Source: an uncultured Phenylobacterium sp.
Lineage (GTDB): Bacteria; Pseudomonadota; Alphaproteobacteria; Caulobacterales; Caulobacteraceae
Reading direction: 5' to 3'
NCBI GenBank assembly: GCA_945952355.1
Contig: CAMFIW010000183.1
Span: forward strand, 1 to 6,340
Length of the DNA: 6,340 nt
The notes beneath the pieces are model-generated. The model searched no databases and was not told the origin of the DNA. It worked only from the letters and a program-made list of their open reading frames with translations. Both the position numbers and the translations under genes were made by a program. Shown here one piece after another: positions 1 through 5,976 of this stretch. The first letter of the stretch is position 1; the number at the start of each line of letters is the position of its first letter.

Positions 1-44
1 ATCATGCCTAGTCTCGTGGGCTCGGAGATGTGTATAAGAGACAG
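1..44 (+). other. Illumina Nextera adapter contamination (P7 tail, i7 index, Tn5 mosaic end)
   Basis: This is not genomic DNA. Positions 11-25 (GTCTCGTGGGCTCGG) are the Nextera read-2 adapter stem, and positions 26-44 (AGATGTGTATAAGAGACAG) are the 19-bp Tn5 mosaic end used in tagmentation libraries. The 8 bases before the stem, positions 3-10 (CATGCCTA), match the oligo form of Nextera i7 index N706 as I remember it. Positions 1-2 (AT) fit the end of the P7 flow-cell sequence. Genomic sequence starts at 45. A plus-strand reading through this stretch gives the peptide SLVGSEMCIRDS, an artefact that adapter read-through creates in predicted proteins. Any ORF starting here is spurious. Confidence 0.98.
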
Positions 45-866
45 CCTTGTGGCTGATCGCCGAGGACAGGCGTTCAGCAGGGTGGTCTTGCCCGAGCCGG
101 TGCCGCCGGAGATGACGGTCGAAGTCCGCGCCTTGATCGCGCCGTGCAGGAAGTCGGCGACGCAGGTGGGCATGGCGCCCACCTCGACCAGCTTCTCCAG
201 GGTGTAGGGCTTCTTCGAGAACTTCCGGATCGACACGCAGGCGCCGTCGATGGCGATGGGAGCGATCGCGGCGTTCACGCGGCTGCCGTCGGGCAGGCGG
301 GCGTCGACCATCGGCTGGCTCTCGTCGATGCGACGGCCCACGCCGGCCACGATGCGGTTGACGATGCGCAGCAGGTGATCGTTGTCGCGGAACTTGACCG
401 GGGTGACCTCGAGCTCGCCGCGCCGCTCGATATAAACCTGATAAGGGCCGTTGATCAGGATATCGGCGATGCTGTCGTCCTTGAGCAGCGGCTCGATGGG
501 CCCAAGGCCGGTCATCTCGTCGATGACCGAGAGGCCGAGGGCGTCGAGTTCCTGGGCGTTCAGAACCAGCCGCTCGGCGCGGGCGAACTCCGCGACCATG
601 GGCAGCACCTGGCGGCGCAGGGCGTCCTGGTCGAGCTTCTCCAGCTTGGAGAGGTCGAGTTCCTCGATGAGCTGGGCGTGCAGCTTGAGCTTCACGTCGA
701 GAAGCTGGGCCTCCGCGGACTTGGCCTCCGGCGCGGTCGCGCCGGGGGGCTTGGACGGAGTCTTGCGCGTCTCGGCGGCGATGGCGTCGGGGCCGGCGGT
801 CGATACAACCTCTGTGTCCGGCGCGGGCTCGGCCGCGTTTGAGGGCTTGAGCAGGAACCGTCCCAT
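45..866 (-). CDS. cpaF: CpaF/TadA, Tad pilus assembly ATPase (3' truncated by contig end, frameshifted near the end)
   Basis: This is the cytoplasmic hexameric ATPase of the type II/IV secretion superfamily that powers Tad pilus extension and retraction. About 266 N-terminal residues are present, against roughly 450-500 in full-length relatives. Residues 1-50 are an Ala/Pro-rich linker. Residues 55-130 form the helical N-terminal domain (LDVKLKLHAQLIEELDLSKL). The N2 domain follows, with typical stretches ILINGPYQVYIERRGE (136-151), VGRRIDESQPMVDARLPDGS (176-195) and SIRKFSKKPYTLEKL (212-226). The Walker A motif GGTGSGKT is at 254-261. At codon 266 (69-71) the frame is lost: adding one base restores ALSSAISHK, the expected family sequence, so a single G is missing in a GG run close to the adapter. 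The Walker B, Asp-box and His-box regions lie beyond the contig. The ATG at 866 follows a weak AAGGG about 11 nt upstream. The gene is last of the visible cpa genes, 72 bp after cpaE, with no terminator between them. Confidence 0.95.
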
Positions 867-938
867 CCTATTTCGCGCCCTTCGTGCGACTAGAGGGATC
901 GGGGGGGAGATGTGCGAACCCCTGGTGAGGCAGGTTCA

Positions 939-2105
939 TCAAGCGGCCCTCGTCGTCTGGAGCGGGGCGCGGGCGAGCAGGCGCTCGACCAGCCCCTGGA
1001 CGTCGCGCACGATCTTGGACTTCGGCCGGTGCTGGCGGATCGGGCCTCCGAGGTTGGCCGAGGCGGCGGCGGCGTCCCAGTCCGAGCTGATCGCCCCGTC
1101 CGCCTTGCGCTCAAGGGCCTTCTCCGCCTCGGCGGTGGAGGGCGCGGGGCCGAACAGGCGCGAGGCCAATCGGTTGAGCACGATGCGTGGCCGGGGAGAG
1201 CCAGGCAGGGCGCGTTCGACTTCCTCGGAGAAGGCGCGCGCGGCGAGCAAGGCCGGTACGGTGAGCTCGGAGACCACCAGCACCTCGTCGGAGCCGGCCA
1301 GGACCTCCAGGCTCCAGGAGCGCCGGTGGCGCGGCATGTCGACGATGACGTGGTCGTAGGTCTCGCAGGCGATTTCCAGCACCCGCAGCACGGCCTCGCG
1401 GGAAATCTGATCGAAGGCCAGGGGATCGCGGGGACAGGCCAGCAGGTCGAGGCCCTTGGCCGCCGGGACGGCGAAGGCGGCCAGCAGGGCGGCGTCCAGG
1501 CGCTCGGCGACCGGGCCGAGCTGGGCCACGCTCATCTGGCCGGTGACGCCAAGATAGGCGGCGGCCGAGCCGTCGGCGAGATTGAGGTCGACCAGGCAGA
1601 CGCCTCGCTCCTTGGCGGTCTGGGCGGCGAGCATGCTGGCGATCTCGATCGCGATAGTGGTGGCCCCGGCGCCTCCGACGGCGCCGACCACCGACCAGCA
1701 GCGGGAGACATGCGACCCGATAGGGTGGGCCTGCTCCTCGGTGCGGTCGAGCAGACCGAAGATCGCTTGCTGCAGCTGCTCGCTCTCGAACGGAGACTCC
1801 AGGACATCCGAACAGGGCAGACGCATGAGCGCGCGCGCCAGTCCCGCCGGCAAGTGGGCGCCCAGCAGCAGGGTCGGTGGTGGCTGGGGCATGGCGGCCA
1901 GGGCGGCGAGGCCGACCATCAAGGCCGCGGCCTCGCAGGCGTCGCCGTCGATCAGCACAAGTTCGGCCTGTTCGGGGCGCAGCTCCAACAAGCGGTCGGG
2001 GTCAGCGACGTCGACGACAGCGCCGAACAGAGCCCCGCGCGCGAGGGGCGCCAGAGAGTCGCCCACGGCCAGAACGCGGCGTCCGAGCAGGCTCCAGTGG
2101 GTCAT
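939..2105 (-). CDS. cpaE: CpaE/TadZ, MinD/ParA-like Tad pilus localisation ATPase
   Basis: CpaE proteins are cytoplasmic factors that place the Tad machinery, often at the pole. This one has 388 residues, shorter than the roughly 500 of the Caulobacter protein. Residues 10-120 form a degenerate receiver-like domain. Asp53 (LVLIDGD) sits where a phospho-acceptor would be, but the usual acidic pair is reduced to GDS (15-17) and the KP motif is replaced by SP (104-105). Residues 136-380 are the ParA/MinD-type domain. The deviant Walker A is GAVGGAGATT (141-150), where Val and Ala replace both lysines of KGGVGKT. LVDLNLADGS (171-180) is the Walker A' region and HVIVDMPRH (252-260) the Walker B. 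The C-terminus has the short basic IRQHRPKSKIVRDV segment often seen in this family. The start is supported by GAGG 7 nt before the ATG. It lies 52 bp after cpaC, exactly where cpaD normally intervenes. Confidence 0.95.
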   Translation of the reverse strand: MTHWSLLGRRVLAVGDSLAPLARGALFGAVVDVADPDRLLELRPEQAELVLIDGDACEAAALMVGLAALAAMPQPPPTLLLGAHLPAGLARALMRLPCSDVLESPFESEQLQQAIFGLLDRTEEQAHPIGSHVSRCWSVVGAVGGAGATTIAIEIASMLAAQTAKERGVCLVDLNLADGSAAAYLGVTGQMSVAQLGPVAERLDAALLAAFAVPAAKGLDLLACPRDPLAFDQISREAVLRVLEIACETYDHVIVDMPRHRRSWSLEVLAGSDEVLVVSELTVPALLAARAFSEEVERALPGSPRPRIVLNRLASRLFGPAPSTAEAEKALERKADGAISSDWDAAAASANLGGPIRQHRPKSKIVRDVQGLVERLLARAPLQTTRAA

Positions 2106-2112
2106 CGGCGGG

Positions 2113-2116
2113 CCTC
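2113..2116 (-). promoter_or_regulatory. Ribosome binding site of cpaE
   Basis: GAGG lies 7 nt before the ATG at 2105, within the 52-bp cpaC-cpaE spacer. It supports the chosen cpaE start and shows that the spacer serves cpaE translation rather than encoding a remnant gene. Confidence 0.65.
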
Positions 2117-2157
2117 AGGCGGGGAAAACAGGGGGGCTCGTGCGCGGGTAGACAGGA

Positions 2158-3459
2158 TCAGCTTCCGGTCGTGCTCTTCATCGGCTTGTCGAGCGCCAGG
2201 CCCATCAGGATCACGTCCAAAGCGCTGGGCTCCTTGCCAGGGAGCGGGTGGTCCTGGGCGCGGAAGTCGTCGGCGGTCGCCAGGCGGGGCGTGACGATGA
2301 TCACCAGTTCGGTCTCCTGCTTGCGCCACTGGGCGGAGCGGAAGAGGGCGCCGAGGACCGGTATATTGCCCGCGCCGGGAAGCTGGCGGATGGCGTTCTG
2401 GTAGTCCTGCTTGAAGAGGCCGGCGACGGCGAAGCTCTCGCCGCTCTTGAGTTCCACCGTGGTGTCGGCGCGGCGCACGGTGAGGCCCGGGACCTCGACG
2501 CCATCGATGCGCAGGGAATTCTGGGTGTCGAGATCGCTGACTTCGGGCGCGACCTGCAGGCGGATCAGGCCGTTGTCCTGCACCGTGGGCTCGAATCCGA
2601 GCTTCACGCCGAAGGAGCGGAATTCCACGGAGATCATGTTCTGACCCGCGGGAACGGGGAAGGGGAACTCGCCGCCCGCCAGGAAGCTGGCCTTCTGGCC
2701 GGACAGGGCGACGAGGTTCGGCTTGGCGAGGGTGCGGATGATGCCCTGCTGCTCGAGCGCGGCGAGCTTCGCGTCGAGGCTGGCGGTGCCGACGCGTGTG
2801 GCGACCTCGATCGCCCCCTGGGGGGCGCTCAGCCCGACCAGGCCGCTGCCCGTGGTGATGTTGGAGCCGTGGCCGTTCACCGCGGCGATGTTGAACCCGA
2901 CGTCCTGCAGCGCCGTGCGGCCGGCCTCCAGAACGCGCACCTCCAGGATGACCTGCTGCGAGGCGCGGACGGTCAGGGCGGAGGTCACGGCGTCGGGGGC
3001 GAACTTGTCGGACAGGGCCTTCGCGCGGGTGGCGACCGCCGTGGTCGAGACCTCGCCGACCAGCAGCAGGCCCTCGCCGAGGTTTCGAACGCGGATGCCC
3101 TCGCCCGGCAGGGCGTTGGCGAGGTCGGACTGCAGGGCTTCGGCGTCGTAGCCCACCCGGACGTCGACCACCTCCTGAAGCTGGCCGCCGGCGCCATAGA
3201 CCAAGAGGTTGGTGGAGCCGACCTGCTTGCCGCGCACGTAGAAGCTGCGGTCGGTCGTCGCGACGATCTGGGCGGTGTCTGGCTGGGCGACGACGATCTT
3301 GGTCGCCGGAGCGTCGAGGCGGAACGAGGCCGACTTGTTGCGCGGCACGGTGATGGTGCGCGCCCGCGCAGCTTCGCTGCTGAAGGTCTCGGTGGCCGCG
3401 TGGGCCGGCCAGGTCAGGATCAGGAGGACGGCGGCGCCGAGGGCGGTGCGGCGGATCAT
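2158..3459 (-). CDS. cpaC: CpaC/RcpA, outer-membrane secretin of the Tad pilus
   Basis: This protein forms the outer-membrane channel through which the Tad pilus exits. It has 433 residues. A Sec signal peptide covers about 1-21 (basic MIRR, hydrophobic LGAAVLLILTW, cleavage near PAHA/ATE). The pilus/secretin N-terminal domain is at about 35-105 (ITVPRNKSASFRLDAP, then ATTDRSFYVRGKQVGSTNLL). A BON-like domain follows at about 105-165 (LANALPGEGIRVRNLGEGLL). The GspD-type secretin core runs from about 170 to 393, including IIRTLAKPNLVALSGQKASF (240-259), FLAGGEFPFPVP (259-270) and the C-terminal secretin signature IPVLGALFRS (366-375) before the last strand ELVIIVTPRL (384-393). The ATG overlaps the cpaB stop as ATGA, and a GAAGG 7 nt upstream inside cpaB serves it. 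It is somewhat shorter than many CpaC proteins. No cpaD lipoprotein gene, the usual partner, follows it. Confidence 0.96.
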   Translation of the reverse strand: MIRRTALGAAVLLILTWPAHAATETFSSEAARARTITVPRNKSASFRLDAPATKIVVAQPDTAQIVATTDRSFYVRGKQVGSTNLLVYGAGGQLQEVVDVRVGYDAEALQSDLANALPGEGIRVRNLGEGLLLVGEVSTTAVATRAKALSDKFAPDAVTSALTVRASQQVILEVRVLEAGRTALQDVGFNIAAVNGHGSNITTGSGLVGLSAPQGAIEVATRVGTASLDAKLAALEQQGIIRTLAKPNLVALSGQKASFLAGGEFPFPVPAGQNMISVEFRSFGVKLGFEPTVQDNGLIRLQVAPEVSDLDTQNSLRIDGVEVPGLTVRRADTTVELKSGESFAVAGLFKQDYQNAIRQLPGAGNIPVLGALFRSAQWRKQETELVIIVTPRLATADDFRAQDHPLPGKEPSALDVILMGLALDKPMKSTTGS

Positions 3460-4361
3460 GGAGCGGCCTTCGTGGCTTGCAGGGCGGCGGCGGCGTTCTG
3501 GAGGCCGGACTTGGCGGCGGCTGTTCCGTCGCCCTCGACAATCTGGATGGCGGGCGAACCGGCTGGGGCGGAGCGGCGAGCGCGACCGCCGCCGGTCCCG
3601 GCGGGTCCGATGCCGGAAAGCGCCCCTGCGGCCATCGGCGCGACCTGGGCGACTTCGGCCTGGCCCGCCCCCCGTAGCGCCAGGGAAAGCGCCCCGAGAT
3701 CGGCGGCGATGGCGAGCTTTTGCGCGTCCTCGACGCTGACCTCCAAGGTGGCGGTCGCCGCGCTGGCCGGCTTGGTGGTGGTAGGGTCGGCGTTGAGGCC
3801 CATGCCGAGCAGGCGCACATTCTGGATCACCAGCTCGGACCGCAGCATCTTCTTCGCCCCGTCGGCGGACAGATTGCGCATCAGCACGACGTCGACCCGA
3901 TCCCCCGGGAGGGCGTGACCGCCGACGCTGGTCACTTCGGTCACGGCGATGGCGTAGGCGCGCATGCCCGGCGCGAGCTCGGCCGCGACCGAGGCGCGGG
4001 CCCCCGGGCCGCTCAGCTTGGATGGCAGGATGGGCTCGCGGGCCGAAAGGGCCGTGAGCGCGATCGGTGCGCCGCCATGGTCCTGGGCCAGAACCTGGTC
4101 GATGGTGGAGAAGGCGCCTTCGGGGGCTGCGTTCCGGGGCACCTGGATGACCTTCAGATCGCCGGCCTCCAGCTTGTGGCCGAACGGGATCTCGCCGGCC
4201 GCCACGACAACGGCGGCGGCGTTGGCCATCGGGGAGATGATGACAGGCGCGGCCTGGACCTGCGTGCTCGCTGCGGCCGGCAGCAAAATCTTGGCCACGA
4301 CGAGCGCGCCGAGCCCGAGGGCGGCGGACGCGCCCAGGCTGCCGATCGTCACCAGTCGCAT
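3456..4361 (-). CDS. cpaB: CpaB/RcpC, Tad pilus assembly protein with SAF domain
   Basis: CpaB/RcpC proteins are anchored in the inner membrane, face the periplasm and work with the secretin. From the ATG at 4361 the protein has 301 residues. An N-terminal membrane anchor spans about 8-30 (SLGASAALGLGALVVAKILL). The SAF domain covers about 50-112 (VVVAAGEIPFGHKLEAGDLK, then REPILPSKLS). The RcpC/CpaB core spans about 125-230, with GMRAYAIAVTEVTSVGGHAL (132-151) and LPGDRVDVVLMRN (151-163). The C-terminus is low complexity, rich in Gly, Ala and Arg (GTGGGRARR at 255-263). Three start codons lie in a row (GTG 4367, ATG 4364, ATG 4361). I chose the last because the GGGGG Shine-Dalgarno run sits 5 nt before it but only 2 nt before the middle ATG; using the others adds one or two residues. 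The stop overlaps the cpaC start by 4 bp, indicating translational coupling. It is the first gene of the visible cpa operon. Confidence 0.95.
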   Translation of the reverse strand: MRLVTIGSLGASAALGLGALVVAKILLPAAASTQVQAAPVIISPMANAAAVVVAAGEIPFGHKLEAGDLKVIQVPRNAAPEGAFSTIDQVLAQDHGGAPIALTALSAREPILPSKLSGPGARASVAAELAPGMRAYAIAVTEVTSVGGHALPGDRVDVVLMRNLSADGAKKMLRSELVIQNVRLLGMGLNADPTTTKPASAATATLEVSVEDAQKLAIAADLGALSLALRGAGQAEVAQVAPMAAGALSGIGPAGTGGGRARRSAPAGSPAIQIVEGDGTAAAKSGLQNAAAALQATKAAP

Positions 4362-4366
4362 CATCA

Positions 4367-4371
4367 CCCCC
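4367..4371 (-). promoter_or_regulatory. Shine-Dalgarno of cpaB, deciding among three starts
   Basis: A GGGGG run is followed by TGATG and then the ATG at 4361. The 5-nt spacing favours the third of three tandem in-frame starts (GTG, ATG, ATG). The GTG at 4367 overlaps the run and is unlikely to be used with it. Confidence 0.5.
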
Positions 4372-4410
4372 GAACCGAAAACCTTACGTTCTCAGAGGGT
4401 TGCGCGGCGG

Positions 4411-4434
4411 TTCTTGCGATAAGACAAACAAGAA
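4411..4434. repeat. Spaced inverted repeat TTCTTG-N12-CAAGAA, operator-like
   Basis: Perfect 6-bp arms (4411-4416 and 4429-4434) flank a 12-bp A/T-rich centre, about 50-75 bp upstream of the cpaB start. The arm spacing is close to two helical turns from centre to centre, as expected for a dimeric repressor or activator site. A hairpin is also possible, but the 12-nt loop makes a terminator unlikely. I know of no regulator for this exact sequence, and a chance dyad cannot be excluded. Confidence 0.35.
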
Positions 4435-4559
4435 GGGTGAGTGGGAATCAACCCTAATATCACCATTCCGGGGAGGGGCGCCGGACCTTGCCGCAAAGGA
4501 CGTTCCGCGCGCGGCGAAGCTTTACCGTGATCGGGAATAAACCTTGGCGACGGCGCCGG

Positions 4560-4574
4560 CCACCTCGGAGGTGG
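4560..4574 (-). terminator. Hairpin just after the M28 peptidase stop, weak terminator candidate
   Basis: CCACCTCGGAGGTGG (plus strand) is a perfect dyad whose arms begin 1 nt after the peptidase stop codon. A likely fold is a 5-bp CCACC/GGTGG stem with a 5-nt loop. No T run follows in the direction of transcription; the next bases are G/C-rich. It is therefore a poor intrinsic terminator and may only stabilise the 3' end of the transcript. Confidence 0.25.
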
Positions 4575-4575
4575 G

Positions 4576-5919
4576 CTATCTGGCGGACTGGAAGCTGCCC
4601 GCCGGGCCGGGGAAGACGACTGGGCTCTCGTAGCCGTCCGCCGAGATCGCCGAGACGCCGAAGAACCAATCGTCGATCACCACGCCCTTGAGCGTATCGG
4701 TCGGGCCGAAGCTATCCTTGGCATGCCGCCATTGCGGGGCCGTCGTCTCGCGCCAGTGAATGCGATAGCGCGCGGCGCCCGGGACGGCCAACCACGAGAC
4801 CTTGGTGTCCGGCGAGACCGCGCCTTCGATTTTCACCCCCTCCGGCGGCGCCGGCGCCTTTGCGAGGGCCGCCAGGCTGACGACGTTCATCCGCGTCACC
4901 TTGGCGAGATAGGGGAAGTCGACGCCCTCGAGGACATCGCCGTAGGCGCGGCCGTTCTCTGTGCGCAGGTCCTGGTGCTGGCGGTCGTAGTTCTCGCTGG
5001 CCTCGGTGATCCGTACGGCCGGAAAGCCCGCGGCCAACATCTCGGTCTGATCGCCGCCGCGGCCATAGCGATCCGTTCGATAGACCATGACGGCGTCGAG
5101 GCCTTTCACATAGATGGGCGTCAGCCCGTCGATGAAACGGGCCAGGTTGCGCGACGGGCTGTCGACCTCGCCGCCGTTGTAGCGTCGCTGATTGGCCTGT
5201 TCCGGGGTCTCGACGCTCTTGGTGCCTTCGGAGAAGACGCGAACATGGGTGTCGTCCACCACTCCGGACGCGCCATGGGTGTTGCCGACGATGTCGTTGT
5301 TGAGATTGGCCTCGACCTTCCAGCCGTGGGCTTTGGCGTAGTTCGCCAGCACCTTGCCGCCGTACAGGCCCTGTTCTTCGCCTTCGAGGACCGCGTAGAC
5401 GATCGTGGCCGCGAACCGGTGCTTGGAGAGCACGCGCGCCGCCTCGATCACCGCGGCGGTTCCGGACCCATCGTCGTTGGCGCCGGGGGCGTCGGCGGTG
5501 GTGTTCATGACATCGGTGACCCGGCTGTCGATGTGGCCGGAGATGACGACGACACGGTCGGGATCCGTCGTTCCCTTCTGGATGGCCAGGACCGCGCCGA
5601 TCTCGGTGGGGTTCGGCACGCGGCGGCCGGTGAAGGTCTCTTTCGGGACCTGGACCTCGAGGCAGCCGCCGCAAGTCTTGGAAATCTCGCCGAACTCCGC
5701 GGCGGTCCATCGTTCGGCCGCGCCGATGCCGCGGGTCGGCGGTCCGCGGCCTGGCAGCCTGTGGCTGATCCCAAAGCCGACGAACCCGCCCAGGGGGGCC
5801 TTGAGCCGGGCTTCCTGAACTTCGCCTGCGATCTGGACCAGCTCGGGGTGTGAGGCCGGGGGCTTCGGCGCAGCGGCGCAGAGCAGGGGCAGGGCGGCGA
5901 GAAGAAGCAGGCGGCGCAT
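4576..5919 (-). CDS. Secreted M28-family zinc aminopeptidase with C-terminal Fn3-like domain
   Basis: M28 peptidases are exported di-zinc exopeptidases that remove N-terminal residues from peptides. This one has 447 residues. A signal peptide covers about 1-17 (MRRLLLLAALPLLCAAA); the LPLLC stretch is a poor lipobox because Leu precedes the Cys. The catalytic domain spans about 90-350 and its ligands can be placed by family pattern: His129 and catalytic Asp131 (SGHIDS), bridging Asp149 (GANDDGSG), general base Glu181 and ligand Glu182 (EGEEQGL), Asp209 (NLNNDIVG) and His315 (NYDRQHQD). All are present, so it should be active. Before the core is a CGGC pair (Cys83, Cys86) that could form a disulfide. 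Residues 356-440 resemble a fibronectin-III/Ig-like domain (VSWLAVPGAARYRIHWRE). The start is backed by GAGGGA 6 nt upstream. It lies 57 bp after the kinase gene and upstream of cpaB on the same strand. The substrate is unknown. Confidence 0.93.
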   Translation of the reverse strand: MRRLLLLAALPLLCAAAPKPPASHPELVQIAGEVQEARLKAPLGGFVGFGISHRLPGRGPPTRGIGAAERWTAAEFGEISKTCGGCLEVQVPKETFTGRRVPNPTEIGAVLAIQKGTTDPDRVVVISGHIDSRVTDVMNTTADAPGANDDGSGTAAVIEAARVLSKHRFAATIVYAVLEGEEQGLYGGKVLANYAKAHGWKVEANLNNDIVGNTHGASGVVDDTHVRVFSEGTKSVETPEQANQRRYNGGEVDSPSRNLARFIDGLTPIYVKGLDAVMVYRTDRYGRGGDQTEMLAAGFPAVRITEASENYDRQHQDLRTENGRAYGDVLEGVDFPYLAKVTRMNVVSLAALAKAPAPPEGVKIEGAVSPDTKVSWLAVPGAARYRIHWRETTAPQWRHAKDSFGPTDTLKGVVIDDWFFGVSAISADGYESPVVFPGPAGSFQSAR

Positions 5920-5925
5920 CGGAGA

Positions 5926-5931
5926 TCCCTC
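5926..5931 (-). promoter_or_regulatory. Ribosome binding site of the M28 peptidase
   Basis: GAGGGA lies 6 nt before the ATG at 5919. It is the strongest Shine-Dalgarno match in the window and fixes the peptidase start directly ahead of a good signal peptide. Confidence 0.7.
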
Positions 5932-5955
5932 AAGCGATGCGCCGATAGACCCGAA

Positions 5956-5970
5956 GCGGCGCCACGCCGC
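5956..5970 (-). terminator. GC-rich hairpin after the histidine kinase gene, weak terminator candidate
   Basis: GCGGCG-CCA-CGCCGC has 6-bp perfect arms and a 3-nt loop, 6 nt after the kinase stop. The bases that follow in the direction of transcription (TTCGGGTCTATC) are not a T run, so intrinsic termination would be weak. The hairpin may partly separate the kinase from the peptidase gene 57 bp on, but read-through seems possible. Confidence 0.3.
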
Positions 5971-5976
5971 AAGCGT

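Larger units (their letters stand above)
4362..4575 (-). promoter_or_regulatory. Probable promoter region of the cpaBCEF operon
   Basis: This is the only sizeable non-coding gap (about 210 bp) and the only place upstream of cpaB that can hold the operon promoter. It is visibly richer in A/T than the genes (for example GGTGATATTAGGGTTGATTC in minus-strand sense, around 4464-4445). A TTGATT at 4451-4446 could be a -35 element, but 17 nt on there is only TTTGTC, so I do not call a sigma-70 promoter. There is no CtrA-type TTAA-N7-TTAA site and no convincing sigma-54 element. One GANTC methylation site is at 4445-4449, and a dyad at 4411-4434 is listed separately. No credible ORF is present. Confidence 0.5.

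Noticed and set aside
4..207. 67-residue plus-strand ORF starting MPSLVGSEMCIRDS
   Set aside because: It starts inside the Nextera adapter and then runs antisense to cpaF. It is an artefact.
867..938. cpaE-cpaF gap considered as a terminator or promoter
   Set aside because: No stable dyad followed by a T run and no promoter-like pair. The 72 bp are best read as a spacer within an operon.
451..1359. 302-residue plus-strand ORF spanning the cpaF-cpaE junction
   Set aside because: Ser/Arg/Ala-rich shadow across two genes confidently assigned on the minus strand.
912..2294. 460-residue plus-strand ORF opposite cpaE
   Set aside because: Antisense shadow with Gly/Arg/Gln-rich low-complexity composition and a GTG start without context. 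The CpaE frame explains the region.
2102..3820. 572-residue minus-strand ORF in another frame across cpaC and cpaB
   Set aside because: The translation is Arg/Pro/Gly-rich with no domain, typical of an out-of-frame reading of GC-rich DNA. The same bases encode well-recognised CpaC and CpaB in the other frames.
2248..3918. 556-residue plus-strand ORF opposite cpaC and cpaB
   Set aside because: Antisense shadow: long open frames opposite GC-rich genes are common through codon bias. There is no recognisable domain and no sign of its own start region.
4445..4451. TTGATT as a -35 box for cpaB
   Set aside because: At the usual spacing the -10 hexamer would be TTTGTC, a poor match, so no sigma-70 promoter is called.
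4460..4669. Small 69-residue minus-strand ORF in the gap before cpaB, considered as a possible pilin or small protein
   Set aside because: It overlaps the peptidase 3' end, is Arg-rich, and has neither a Flp-type hydrophobic stretch nor a prepilin cleavage site.
4723..5853. 376-residue plus-strand ORF opposite the M28 peptidase
   Set aside because: Antisense shadow: the peptidase frame carries every catalytic residue, this one carries no motif.
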